A stretch of DNA of 64,000 nt from Novosphingobium sp. 28-62-57 (lineage in GTDB: Bacteria; Pseudomonadota; Alphaproteobacteria; Sphingomonadales; Sphingomonadaceae). Position 1 is the stretch's first letter. Every line of letters begins with the position of its first letter. The position numbers and the translations under genes were made by a program. Under the pieces are notes generated by a model. That model did not search any database, was not told where the DNA came from, and worked only from the letters and a program-made list of their open reading frames with translations. Of this stretch, positions 9,955-19,135 are shown piece after piece. The stretch spans positions 496,001-560,000 of the forward strand of contig NCGO01000001.1 of assembly GCA_002256985.1 (NCBI GenBank), written 5' to 3'.

Positions 9955-12264
9955 TCAGGCAAACGCAGCCGTTACTTCAGCCCGCAGCCTGTCGATCAAG
10001 CCCGGCTCAGCGATCAACCGCCCGTGTTCCTCGTCGAGTATCGCCAGAAACGCATCGCGCTTGAACGAGGCGATGACCGCTGCATCAAGCGGTTCCTCCA
10101 CGGTTGAAGCGATCAGATCAATCGTCCGCTCAGCGCCATGGAGCCTTCCCCACAGGTAATCATTCTCCCGATAGGCGCGGCTGAAGAAGGCGCCGAAGTT
10201 GAAGAATTCCACCCCGCGCAGGCAGGCGAACGTGCCGCCTTTGCGGATGGAGGTCGCGTCGTCGGGCGAGATGCGATCCACTTTTACCGGATCAAACTCA
10301 CCCATGCCTTCACCTTGCAGCAGCGGCAGCGTGGCCGTGTCATAGAACGGGAAGCCCAGATAAGCGTGGAGGAAGCGGCGGCGCAGCGGCTTGTCCATGG
10401 CCTCCAGCGCGGCGACGAGCAGTGCGTCCACTTGCAGGTCCAGTGTAATCAGGTCGCGCCGCGCGGCAATGGCATTAAGCACTGCGCCGGGATCGACCGT
10501 GGCGAGCGCAGCGGCAGAGGCAAAGCCGGGGCCAAGCCCCTCGGCCGTTTCGCGCCCCTGATAAAGCGCTTGTGCGCGGTACACGGCATCGCGTGCCAAT
10601 TCGCGCGAGGCGGGATCGACAACTTCCCCGTCATCCCAGTCGCGCGTCAGCCTGCGGGCGAGGAGTTTCAACCGGCGGATGCGGAAAGACAGGTCATGCG
10701 TGCGAAAGAAGGCCACAGCCTCGGGCGTCGCCCCGCCGCGCAAGGCCGAAAGCCGGTCCAGCCCATTGGCTGCCAAGTGCCGCCACAAGGCGGCTTCGAC
10801 CTCGGCTTCGGTGGCAGATTGCGGCGCGGCCTGATGGATAAGGCAGGCAAGGTCGGCCACGATGCCTGAGAGTTTCGTCTGAGCATAGCCGTGGAAGGCA
10901 AACCCGGCGCGTTCGGCGGCGGCCTGTTGCGCCTTGTTGCGCCACGCGGTGAGGCGGCGCTGATTGGGCCAATCGAAAAACAGCGTGCGGCCAAACAGCG
11001 TTTCGACCGTTTCTTCGATTTCTGGCCGCAGGGCATCGACAATCACCCGAAGCCGCGCGCGCTGGCGGGATTGCCGTTCGAGCGCCTCAAGGTTGTCACG
11101 GATCGGCTGTTCGCGCGGGATCGAGGACAACGAGCCGAAGATCGCCGAAAAGAAGCCCACCGTGCGGCCACCTTTGGGGGCAATGCGCATGTGATCGGGG
11201 CTGGGATCGATATAGACGAAGCGCCGATCCACTTCGCGTCGGGCAGGGCGATCACGCAAGACATCAATCGCCTGCGCAAAGGGCCGGTTCACCAGCACCG
11301 CGCCATCGACCAGTGCGACGCTTTCGGTCGTGCCGCGCCGCGCGTGGGTGGGCATGACGCGTTCGATAAAGCGCTGGCGCGTGGGCCAGGCAGTACCGCG
11401 TTCGGCTACCAACTGATCGATCTCGTCCAGCACCAGTGGCGGAAAAGCGCCGGGAAAGCTGGCGGTAGAGCGCGCGGCGAGCACCAGTTCGGGGCAGGGG
11501 GCCAGATCGCGATCACCCAGCCGGGTCGTGGCGCGGCGAAAGCCGATGGACAGCCGGTGTTCGCTTTCCACCACCACTTCGGGGCTGTTCAGGCGCAGTT
11601 CTTCCAGATGGCCGTTGAAATCGGTGGCGGTGACCAGCAGGTCCAGCGGATGGCCTTCCGGCAGCAACGGATCTCCCATCGGCGTTTTGGCCATCGCATC
11701 CAGTGCGTCGGCGATCATCCGCGAAAAGCCGATGCCGCTGAACGGCGGGGCAAACCAGCGTGCGCGGATCAGGCGCGAGACCTTGCGCCGCACTTCTGAC
11801 CGGGTTTCAGGCGCGACCGTGCTGCTGACGACATTGCCGGGCCGTTTCAGCACGAACCACACCAGCGGTTGCGCCCAGAACTTGGCAAAGCGGCTCCACG
11901 GTTTGGCATCGGGATCGAGCAGGGCGTCGATATCGGCCCGATCGAGCCACATTGCCGTCAGCGGTTCAAGGCTTTGCCCGGTGGATATGGCTTGAGCCAG
12001 AAATACGCCATTGATCCCCCCGGCGCTGGCACCGGAGATGATATCGGGGAGGATGCGCAGTCGCAGGGCGCGAGTGGCGGCGATGGTATCCAGCAACCGC
12101 AGGTAAACCGCCTCAACGCCTTGCAGCGCGGTGTCGTCGGGACAATGGAAAGCGCGGCTGGCGCGGGTGGCGTGCCACAGCTCCTTCGTGACGCCATGCA
12201 TGTAAACCGCAAGGCTGATGCCACCATAACAGACGAGGGCAATGCGCAGTTCTTTTTGCCGCAT
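9955..12264 (-). CDS. Patatin-like protein with C-terminal DUF3376-type region
   Basis: A 769-aa protein with an N-terminal patatin (lipid acyl hydrolase) domain. Visible are the N-terminal strand and oxyanion loop (CYGGISLAVYMHG), the nucleophile elbow GASAG with Ser80, and the Asp of the dyad in LVDGAVLVNRPF. The first ~400 residues are the hydrolase. The remaining half is helical, matches the long patatin-like proteins carrying a DUF3376 region, and has no assigned role. Such proteins are probably membrane-associated phospholipases, but no signal peptide is present. Start 12264 begins the domain exactly; the frame continues upstream without similarity. It is divergent from the sugar transferase gene. 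Confidence 0.85.
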   Translation of the reverse strand: MRQKELRIALVCYGGISLAVYMHGVTKELWHATRASRAFHCPDDTALQGVEAVYLRLLDTIAATRALRLRILPDIISGASAGGINGVFLAQAISTGQSLEPLTAMWLDRADIDALLDPDAKPWSRFAKFWAQPLVWFVLKRPGNVVSSTVAPETRSEVRRKVSRLIRARWFAPPFSGIGFSRMIADALDAMAKTPMGDPLLPEGHPLDLLVTATDFNGHLEELRLNSPEVVVESEHRLSIGFRRATTRLGDRDLAPCPELVLAARSTASFPGAFPPLVLDEIDQLVAERGTAWPTRQRFIERVMPTHARRGTTESVALVDGAVLVNRPFAQAIDVLRDRPARREVDRRFVYIDPSPDHMRIAPKGGRTVGFFSAIFGSLSSIPREQPIRDNLEALERQSRQRARLRVIVDALRPEIEETVETLFGRTLFFDWPNQRRLTAWRNKAQQAAAERAGFAFHGYAQTKLSGIVADLACLIHQAAPQSATEAEVEAALWRHLAANGLDRLSALRGGATPEAVAFFRTHDLSFRIRRLKLLARRLTRDWDDGEVVDPASRELARDAVYRAQALYQGRETAEGLGPGFASAAALATVDPGAVLNAIAARRDLITLDLQVDALLVAALEAMDKPLRRRFLHAYLGFPFYDTATLPLLQGEGMGEFDPVKVDRISPDDATSIRKGGTFACLRGVEFFNFGAFFSRAYRENDYLWGRLHGAERTIDLIASTVEEPLDAAVIASFKRDAFLAILDEEHGRLIAEPGLIDRLRAEVTAAFA

Positions 12265-12502
12265 GGGTGCACAATGGCAGGCTTGTTTGCCCCATACCAG
12301 TGCCAACTTTGACGGGCTGGTTGTAAATATAGCCGACAGAAGAATTTCCTGTCTGCCAAAAAGCATCTGAAAAATAATGGTATTTCGGCATGCAGGCCCA
12401 CGTCTGGACTTGTCAGGGTAACCGACGCTTTACCCTTTGCGATGTAAGGCATCGCGTGAAGGGGCCAGTCCGTGCCCCACAGGGGTGACGAGCGCCGATC
12501 TG

Positions 12503-13888
12503 ATGATCCGCCTGTTCAAACACTATATCCCGCATTCGGTCCTGCTTTTGGGCCTGCTGGACTTTGCGCTGCTGATTGCGGCTGGCGAGATCAGCTGGCA
12601 GGTGCGCGCCCACCAGATTGGCATGGATCCCGGTGTGGTGGCGCTGCGCTCAACGCCGCTGCTGCTGTTTGCCGGGATGGTGCAGATGGCGATGATCGCG
12701 GTGGGCGTCTATGGTTCGGATGCGCTGCGTTCGATGCGCTATGCCACGGCGCGGTTGCTGGTCGCGGTGAGCCTTGCGATCATTGCGCTGTCGGTGGTCT
12801 ATTTCCTGCTGCCGGGACGCACGCTGTGGCGATCCAATCTGCTCTACGCGATGTTTTTTGGCATGGGTTTGCTGGTGATGATCCGCCTGTTGCTGGGCGG
12901 ACTGCTGGGGACCGCGGCCTTCCGGCGGCGTGTGCTGGTGCTGGGCGCCGGTGCGCGGGCTGAACGGCTACGGCAATTGGGAGAGCGGCCCGAGGCGGGC
13001 TTTGCCATCGTTGGCTATATCGGCATGAGCAGCGCTGCGCCGGTGGTGGTAGAGGCGATCCACCGCGATGCGATCAACAACATGACCCGCTATGTCGAAA
13101 ACCTCGGCGTAAGCGAAGTGGTGCTGGCGCTGGAAGAGCGGCGCAATGCCTTGCCATTGAAGGACCTGTTGCGGATCAAGACCACCGGCGTTCACGTCAA
13201 CGATTTCTCGACATTCCTTGAGCGTGAAACGGGCAGGGTCGATCTGGATACGGTCAACCCCAGCTGGTTGATCTTTTCCGATGGGTTCTCCTCGGGACGA
13301 GCTCTGTCGAGCGCGGCCAAACGGATTTTCGATATCACCGCGAGCCTTTTGCTGCTTTCGCTGACGTTGCCGGTGATCGTGCTCTTTGCGCTGCTGGTGA
13401 AGCTCGACAGCAAGGGGCCCGCGTTTTACCGCCAGCGCCGCGTGGGGCTTTATGGCCAGACGTTCAATGTCATCAAACTGCGCTCGATGCGCACCGATGC
13501 CGAAGTTGGCGGCGCGCAGTTTGCGCAAGAGAACGATCCGCGCGTCACCCGCATTGGCCGTTTCATCCGCAAAGTGCGGATCGACGAGCTGCCGCAGACG
13601 TGGAGCGTGCTGAAGGGTGAAATGAGCTTTGTCGGCCCGCGTCCGGAGCGGCCCGAATTCGTGGCAGAGCTGGAAGAGCAACTGCCCTATTACGCCGAAC
13701 GGCACATGGTAAAGCCCGGCATCACCGGCTGGGCCCAGATCAATTACCCCTATGGCGCGTCGCTCGACGATTCCCGGCAAAAGCTGGAATACGATCTCTA
13801 TTATGCCAAGAATTACACGCCGTTCCTTGACCTTCTGATCCTGCTGCAAACGCTGCGCGTGGTGCTGTGGTCGGAAGGGGCACGGTAG
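12503..13888 (+). CDS. EpsB-like polyprenyl glycosylphosphotransferase (XrtA/PEP-CTERM-associated sugar transferase)
   Basis: A 461-aa integral membrane enzyme that would start exopolysaccharide repeat synthesis by moving a sugar phosphate onto undecaprenyl phosphate. Four or more N-terminal membrane spans are followed by a Rossmann-like CoA-binding region ([17 protein letters not shown]). The catalytic domain has the family marks [65 protein letters not shown] and [10 protein letters not shown]. The architecture fits the TIGR03013 group linked to PEP-CTERM/exosortase systems, supported by prsK and prsR right after it. Start 12503 is the first ATG that gives the membrane N terminus. Confidence 0.9.
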   Translation: MIRLFKHYIPHSVLLLGLLDFALLIAAGEISWQVRAHQIGMDPGVVALRSTPLLLFAGMVQMAMIAVGVYGSDALRSMRYATARLLVAVSLAIIALSVVYFLLPGRTLWRSNLLYAMFFGMGLLVMIRLLLGGLLGTAAFRRRVLVLGAGARAERLRQLGERPEAGFAIVGYIGMSSAAPVVVEAIHRDAINNMTRYVENLGVSEVVLALEERRNALPLKDLLRIKTTGVHVNDFSTFLERETGRVDLDTVNPSWLIFSDGFSSGRALSSAAKRIFDITASLLLLSLTLPVIVLFALLVKLDSKGPAFYRQRRVGLYGQTFNVIKLRSMRTDAEVGGAQFAQENDPRVTRIGRFIRKVRIDELPQTWSVLKGEMSFVGPRPERPEFVAELEEQLPYYAERHMVKPGITGWAQINYPYGASLDDSRQKLEYDLYYAKNYTPFLDLLILLQTLRVVLWSEGAR

Positions 13889-13897
13889 GCGCGCGCG

Positions 13898-16108
13898 ATG
13901 CAGAACCCTTTCACTTGGGCCGGCTTTGGGCAATGGGCATTCGCTGCATCGGCGGTGGCGTTCATGTTGCTGATGGGCTGGCGCTGGGACCGGCGGCGGC
14001 GTGAACTTGCAGATACGGGCGCTATTGCCGGATCGGGAACGGGCGCAGGCACGGGCAAGGCCGAGATCGCAGCCTATGTGGCCACCGCCGCATGGGCGCT
14101 GGTGGTGGCGGGCACGGGCCTGCTGACGCCGATCGGGCAATTGTTCGAAACGTTGCGCAGTCTGGTCTGGCTCGGGCTGGTGTTCGTGCTGTTTTCACGC
14201 GACGGCAGAGATTCAAGCGTCGCGCCGATCCGGCCTGTGCTGGCAGCGCTGGTGTTTGTGGAATTGCTGCAGCCGGTGCTCCTGCTGGTGGCGGCCAACA
14301 ATCCCGGCCCTGCTGTACCGGGCATTGTCCAGCACACCACGGTGATGTTCCGCCTGCTGGTGGCAACAGGTGCGCTGGTGCTCGTCCACAATCTCTATGC
14401 CGGTGCCATGGCCCAGCAGCGCGTGGCGCTGCGCTGGACGTGCGCGGCGATGGCAATGATCTGGGGCTATGACCTCAATCTCTATACCATCGCTTATCTC
14501 GCGCGCAGTGTGCCGCAGGAATTGGCGGCTTTGCGCGGGGTGGCGCTGATCGCAGCGGCAGGTTTGCTGGTGATTGGCGCTGTACGCGGAAGATCGCCCT
14601 CTCGCTTTTCGCCATCGCGTGCGGTCGCGTTCCAGTCGCTCTCGCTGCTGGTGATCGGGGCCTACATGCTGATCATGGTAGGGGCCGCGCAATCGCTGGC
14701 GTGGCTTGGCGGCAATGCCAGCCAGTTGGCGCAATTGGGTTTTGTGTTCGTCACCAGTGTGCTGATCGTGGCGATCATGCCGTCAAGCCGGGTGCGCGGC
14801 TGGCTCAAGGTCATGCTCGCAAAGCACTTTTTCCAGCACCGCTATGATTATCGCGCAGAATGGCTGCGCTTTACCCGCACCATCGGGCGCGCAGGCGCAC
14901 AAACGCCGCCGTTGCATGAGCGCGTGGTGCAGGCGCTGGCCGACATTACCGACAGTGCGGCCGGGCTCTTGCTGGTGCCGACCGAAGCGGGCGATCTGGT
15001 GCTGGCATCGCGCTGGCAGTGGCCAACAGTTGACGTTCCGGCCGTGGCGATCACGGCCGAACAAGTGCCGTTTTTCGAACAGCGCAGCTTCATCGTCGAT
15101 CTGGATGAAGTGCGCTCCGGGATTGATTTTCAGGGTGAGCGGGCCGTCGTGCCCGAATGGTTGCGCGATGAACAGGCCGCCTGGGCTCTGGTTCCGCTGC
15201 TGCATTTTGATCGGCTGGTGGGGCTGGTCGTGCTCGGCCGCCCGCCCTTGGCGCGCAAGCTCGATTGGGAGGACTTTGACCTTCTGCGCGTGGTTGGCAT
15301 GCAGTTGGCCAGCTATCTGGCAGAGCATGCGGGCCAGTCTGCCTTGCTCGAAGCGAGCCGCTTTGACGAATTCAACCGGCGCATGGCCTTTGTCATGCAC
15401 GATATCAAGAACCTGGCGAGCCAGCTTAGCCTGCTGTCGCGCAACGCCGAAAAGCATGCGGAAAACCCCGCGTTCCGGGCCGACATGCTGATCACGCTGC
15501 GCAATTCGGCTGAGAAGCTGAACGCTCTGTTGGCGCGCCTGTCGCGCTATGGCGGGAGCAACCGCGAACAGGTTGAGGATGTGGACGCCGCCGAAGTGAT
15601 CCGCGCGGTGGCTGATCGCTACAATGGTCCGGGCGTGATCCGCGTGCATGTGACGCACGAAGCGCCATGCCGGGTGCTGGCCAACCGTGAGGCGTTGGAG
15701 CAGGTGCTGCTCCATCTGGTGCAGAACGCCATAGATGCCAGCCCGGATGGCATGGCGGTGTTCATACAATGCCACGTGGAGGGCATCAGCGGCTGTATCG
15801 AGGTGATCGATACGGGCAGCGGGATGAGCGCCGAATTCATGCGTAACCGTCTGTTCAAACCCTTCGTTTCGACCAAGGCCGGAGGCTTTGGCATCGGCGC
15901 GTTCGAGGCGCGCGAACTGGTGCGAGCGATGCGCGGCAAGCTGGAAGTGGAAAGCCGCGAAGGGCTGGGCAGCCGCTTTGCCGTGCGCCTGCCACTCGCC
16001 GCAGCGCAATCCCTGATTGAAGCGATGGCCCTGATTGAAGCGATGGAACGGACGGCCACTGCGCCGTCACCGTCTGAAAATGATGCCCAAGGGAAGAAGG
16101 TGGCATGA
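13898..16108 (+). CDS. prsK: Membrane sensor histidine kinase PrsK (PEP-CTERM system)
   Basis: A 736-aa sensor kinase. About the first 300 residues form many membrane helices. A GAF-like cytoplasmic region follows (roughly 320-490), then a HisKA-like segment MAFVMHDIKNLASQLSLLS with the acceptor His near residue 500, and a HATPase domain with N box (HLVQNAIDAS) and G boxes (IDTGSGM, GGFGIGAFEARELV). This matches PrsK, which with PrsR controls sigma-54-dependent PEP-CTERM and exopolysaccharide genes. It begins nine bases after the sugar transferase gene and overlaps prsR by four bases. The inducing signal is not known. Confidence 0.9.
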   Translation: MQNPFTWAGFGQWAFAASAVAFMLLMGWRWDRRRRELADTGAIAGSGTGAGTGKAEIAAYVATAAWALVVAGTGLLTPIGQLFETLRSLVWLGLVFVLFSRDGRDSSVAPIRPVLAALVFVELLQPVLLLVAANNPGPAVPGIVQHTTVMFRLLVATGALVLVHNLYAGAMAQQRVALRWTCAAMAMIWGYDLNLYTIAYLARSVPQELAALRGVALIAAAGLLVIGAVRGRSPSRFSPSRAVAFQSLSLLVIGAYMLIMVGAAQSLAWLGGNASQLAQLGFVFVTSVLIVAIMPSSRVRGWLKVMLAKHFFQHRYDYRAEWLRFTRTIGRAGAQTPPLHERVVQALADITDSAAGLLLVPTEAGDLVLASRWQWPTVDVPAVAITAEQVPFFEQRSFIVDLDEVRSGIDFQGERAVVPEWLRDEQAAWALVPLLHFDRLVGLVVLGRPPLARKLDWEDFDLLRVVGMQLASYLAEHAGQSALLEASRFDEFNRRMAFVMHDIKNLASQLSLLSRNAEKHAENPAFRADMLITLRNSAEKLNALLARLSRYGGSNREQVEDVDAAEVIRAVADRYNGPGVIRVHVTHEAPCRVLANREALEQVLLHLVQNAIDASPDGMAVFIQCHVEGISGCIEVIDTGSGMSAEFMRNRLFKPFVSTKAGGFGIGAFEARELVRAMRGKLEVESREGLGSRFAVRLPLAAAQSLIEAMALIEAMERTATAPSPSENDAQGKKVA

Positions 16109-17484
16109 TGAGCGAGTTGAAGCCCGGACAGCGGCCAGTGCTGCTGATCGTCGAGGATGATCCCGGCCTGCAAGCCCAGTTGAAATGGGCCTACGAGGAT
16201 TTCGACGTGGTGATCGCCGGCGACAGGGCAAGCGCGCTGACATTGCTGCGGTCGGAGGAACCGGCGGTCGTCACGCTTGATCTGGGTCTGCCGCCTGATC
16301 CCGATGGCACGACCGAAGGCTTTGCCGTGCTCGACGAGATCATGGCACTGCGCCCGCAGACCAAGGTCATTGTCGCCAGCGGCCATGGCGCGCGCGAATC
16401 CGCGCTGAAGGCCATCGAGAAGGGGGCCTATGACTTCTATCAGAAGCCGGTGGACATCGATGCGCTGGGCCTGATCGTGCGGCGCGCATTGTATCTTTCG
16501 CGGATCGAGAGCGAGAACCGCAACTTGGCCACCCGCGCTACGACCGACAACAAAGTGCTGGGCCGGATGATCACCGCCGCGCCTGAGATGATCAAAGTTG
16601 CCCGAACGATTGAGCGCGTGGCCAACACCAATGTCTCGGTCATGCTGCTGGGGGCCAGCGGCACCGGCAAGGAACTGCTGGCGCGTGGGCTGCACGATGC
16701 ATCGGGCCGCGCAGGCGGATCGTTCATCGCCATCAATTGTGCTGCGATCCCCGAGAACTTGCTGGAAAGCGAGCTGTTCGGGCATGAAAAGGGCGCCTTT
16801 ACCGGCGCGGTGAAGACCACCGAGGGCAAGATCGAACTGGCCAGCGGCGGCACGCTTTTCCTTGATGAAGTGGGCGATATCCCGCTGCAACTGCAGGTAA
16901 AACTGCTGCGTTTTCTGCAGGAGCGCACGATCGAGCGCATCGGTGGGCGCAAGTCTATCGCGGTCGACACCCGCATCGTCTGCGCCACGCACCAGAACCT
17001 TGAGGCGATGATCGGTGACGGGCGCTTCCGCGAGGATCTCTATTATCGTCTGGCCGAAATCGTCGTGCGCATTCCCAGTCTGGCCGAACGTCCGGGTGAT
17101 GCGACGCTGCTCGCCAAGACATTCCTGATGCGCTTTGCCAAGGAAATGAACCCGCATGTCAAAGGCCTTGCGCCCGATGCGCTGGCGGCCATCGATGGCT
17201 GGAACTGGCCGGGCAATGTGCGCGAATTGGAAAACCGCGTGAAGCGCGCAGTGATCATGGCCGATGGCAAGCTGGTGACAGCCGCCGATCTTGATCTGCC
17301 GGGCGGTGATAGCGAGGATAGCGCGCCGCTGAACCTGAAAACCGCGCGCGAGGTGACCGACCGCAAGGTCATCCGCCATGCGCTTGCCCGCAGCGAAGGC
17401 AATATCTCCAGCACCGCCCGCCTTCTCGGCATCAGCCGCCCCACGCTCTATGACCTGCTCAAGCAGTACGATCTCCAGACTTAA
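16105..17484 (+). CDS. prsR: Sigma-54-dependent response regulator PrsR (PEP-CTERM system)
   Basis: A 459-aa NtrC-type activator. The receiver domain shows VEDDPG, the phospho-acceptor Asp in VTLDLGLPP and the Lys in YQKPVD. The AAA+ domain has Walker A GASGTGKE near residue 182, the sigma-54 contact loop GAFTGA near residue 230, and Walker B GGTLFLDEVGD. A Fis-type helix-turn-helix ends the protein (GNISSTARLLGISRPTLYDLL). Partner of the upstream PrsK, with which it overlaps by ATGA. It should activate sigma-54 promoters of PEP-CTERM genes; no convincing target promoter is visible in this window. Confidence 0.93.
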   Translation: MMSELKPGQRPVLLIVEDDPGLQAQLKWAYEDFDVVIAGDRASALTLLRSEEPAVVTLDLGLPPDPDGTTEGFAVLDEIMALRPQTKVIVASGHGARESALKAIEKGAYDFYQKPVDIDALGLIVRRALYLSRIESENRNLATRATTDNKVLGRMITAAPEMIKVARTIERVANTNVSVMLLGASGTGKELLARGLHDASGRAGGSFIAINCAAIPENLLESELFGHEKGAFTGAVKTTEGKIELASGGTLFLDEVGDIPLQLQVKLLRFLQERTIERIGGRKSIAVDTRIVCATHQNLEAMIGDGRFREDLYYRLAEIVVRIPSLAERPGDATLLAKTFLMRFAKEMNPHVKGLAPDALAAIDGWNWPGNVRELENRVKRAVIMADGKLVTAADLDLPGGDSEDSAPLNLKTAREVTDRKVIRHALARSEGNISSTARLLGISRPTLYDLLKQYDLQT

Positions 17485-19045
17485 GGCCTTTGCCGCGATC
17501 TGCGCATTTAGCGTGCTGGCTGCGGTGCCAGTGCGCGGCGATGCTCCGCCTGACGCGGTGGCAAAGGCGCGCGCGGCTTTGGCCAAGGGCGATGGCATTG
17601 CCGCCGAAGTGCCGTTGCGGCTGGCCTTGCGCAATGGCCTTGCGCCGGATGCGGCGCGGGCTGAACTGGGCGAGGCGCTGCTGCTGCAAGGCAATCGGCG
17701 CGAAGCACGCGAAGTGCTTTTCGGCGGCGAGTTTGCACCCGAAAGTGCAGGACGCGGCTGGCAAATGCGCGGACGGCTGGAACTGGCTGAAGGTCGGCTG
17801 GCGCAGGCCGGGCAGGCCTTTGACCAATCCTATCGGATAGACCCTGAGAAAGCCTCGCTATGGACCGATATTGGCCGCTTGCGCTTTCTTGGCGGGGAAC
17901 ACGCCCAAGCCATCGAAGCGGCCGAACGCGCGGTCAGGCTTGATCCCAAAGACCCGCGTGCGCTGGAATTGCGCGGGCTGCTGATCCGCGAACAATTCGG
18001 CCTCCAATCTGCGCTGCCGTGGTTTGAGGCTGGCTTGCGCGTTGCGCCAAACGATATCGGCCTGCTGGCCGAATACGCAGCCACGCTCGGCGATCTGGGC
18101 CAGTATCGCGCCATGCTGATCGTGTGCCGCAAGCTGGCCAAGGTCGATCCCGGCAATGTTCGCGCGCTCTACCTGCAAGCCGTGCTGGCAGCCCGCGCCG
18201 GGCAGACCACGCTGGCACGCACAATCCTGCAGAAGACCGGCGCGGCTTTGCGCGATATGCCTTCGGCGGTCATGCTGAATGGCATTCTGGAATACCGCGC
18301 TGGCAATGCCAATCTGGCCGTCGAACACTTTGACCGATTGGTGCGCATGCAGCCCGACAATCTGCAAGCGCGCATGATGCTGGTGCGGGCCTTGCGCACG
18401 CGCAAGCTTGACCGCCAAGCGGTGGAGGCGGCGGGCGTCTGGGCCAATCTGGACCTTGCCCCACCCTACCTGCTGCAATTGACCGGTGAGGCCTATCAGG
18501 GGCTGGGCCGCAAGGCAGAAGCCGCAGCGCTGTTGGAGCGGGCGGGCAATGAGGGCCAGCAGCCTTCGGCGTTTCTACCGACAGGACAGCCATTGGGTGT
18601 CTGGGCCATCGGCTATCAGGAAGCCCCCAATCTGGCGAGCAATGCGGTGCCCTATATCCGCGCGCTGATCGAGGCTGGAGAGGATCGACAGGCCATTGCC
18701 GTGGCGGACCGCCTGAAACTGGCCAATCCCGGCGCTGCCGAAGCATGGTTGCTGGCAGGCGATGCCCGTTTGATCGGCAATGATGCGTTGGGCGCGCTGG
18801 ACCAATATGGCCGTGCGGCGCTGATCCGCTTCAATCTGCCCACGCTTCAACGGATCGATCACGCCATGCGCCTGTTGGGCCGCGATGCCGATGCCAACGG
18901 CGTAGTCGCGCGCTATCTGCGCCAGAACCCCGGCAGCCCACAGGCGCTCAAGCTCCTCGCCAATGGGCGCGCCGCTGTGGGCGATATGGCCGGAGCGCAG
19001 CGGATTGAAGCTGTGCTTTCTGCCCGCGGGCTCAGAAATCCTTGA
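17450..19045 (+). CDS. Exported TPR-repeat protein (PrsT-like)
   Basis: A 531-aa protein built almost entirely of tetratricopeptide repeats (for example WTDIGRLRFLGGEHAQAIEA, and repeats with A at position 8 and LDP ends). An N-terminal hydrophobic stretch (RLKAFAAICAFSVLAAVPVRG) looks like a signal peptide. Its position directly behind prsK-prsR suggests the PrsT role, a TPR protein of the PEP-CTERM/exopolysaccharide system. It is however shorter than the long (about 900 aa) PrsT described for other bacteria and lacks a clear lipobox. The start is uncertain: 17450 overlaps prsR by 35 bases but begins the signal peptide. Stop 19045 is clear. Confidence 0.72.
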   Translation: MTCSSSTISRLKAFAAICAFSVLAAVPVRGDAPPDAVAKARAALAKGDGIAAEVPLRLALRNGLAPDAARAELGEALLLQGNRREAREVLFGGEFAPESAGRGWQMRGRLELAEGRLAQAGQAFDQSYRIDPEKASLWTDIGRLRFLGGEHAQAIEAAERAVRLDPKDPRALELRGLLIREQFGLQSALPWFEAGLRVAPNDIGLLAEYAATLGDLGQYRAMLIVCRKLAKVDPGNVRALYLQAVLAARAGQTTLARTILQKTGAALRDMPSAVMLNGILEYRAGNANLAVEHFDRLVRMQPDNLQARMMLVRALRTRKLDRQAVEAAGVWANLDLAPPYLLQLTGEAYQGLGRKAEAAALLERAGNEGQQPSAFLPTGQPLGVWAIGYQEAPNLASNAVPYIRALIEAGEDRQAIAVADRLKLANPGAAEAWLLAGDARLIGNDALGALDQYGRAALIRFNLPTLQRIDHAMRLLGRDADANGVVARYLRQNPGSPQALKLLANGRAAVGDMAGAQRIEAVLSARGLRNP

Positions 19046-19097
19046 GGGCGTAATCACTTCTGAATTCGGCTCTCGACAGCGCCGGGTTGCGCGAATA

Positions 19098-19129
19098 CTC
19101 CCAATTCAACCGACTGACTAAACTGGGAG
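19098..19129 (+). promoter_or_regulatory. Hairpin that covers the ribosome site of the next gene
   Basis: CTCCCAATT (19098-19106) can pair with AACTGGGAG (19121-19129) with one G-T/U wobble position. The right arm contains GGGAG, the ribosome site for the ATG at 19136. In the mRNA this would hide the site until the hairpin opens. Seen in the sequence only; no test of function. Confidence 0.4.
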
Positions 19130-19135
19130 AATAGG

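Noticed and set aside
12275-12290. TGGCAGG...TTTGC resembling a sigma-54 promoter before the sugar transferase
   Set aside because: The conserved GG and GC are 11 bases apart instead of 10 and the -24 is not GGCAC, so it does not fit a PrsR target.
15619-17694. 691-codon open frame on the minus strand over prsK/prsR
   Set aside because: Antisense shadow of two well-supported genes; no recognisable motif.
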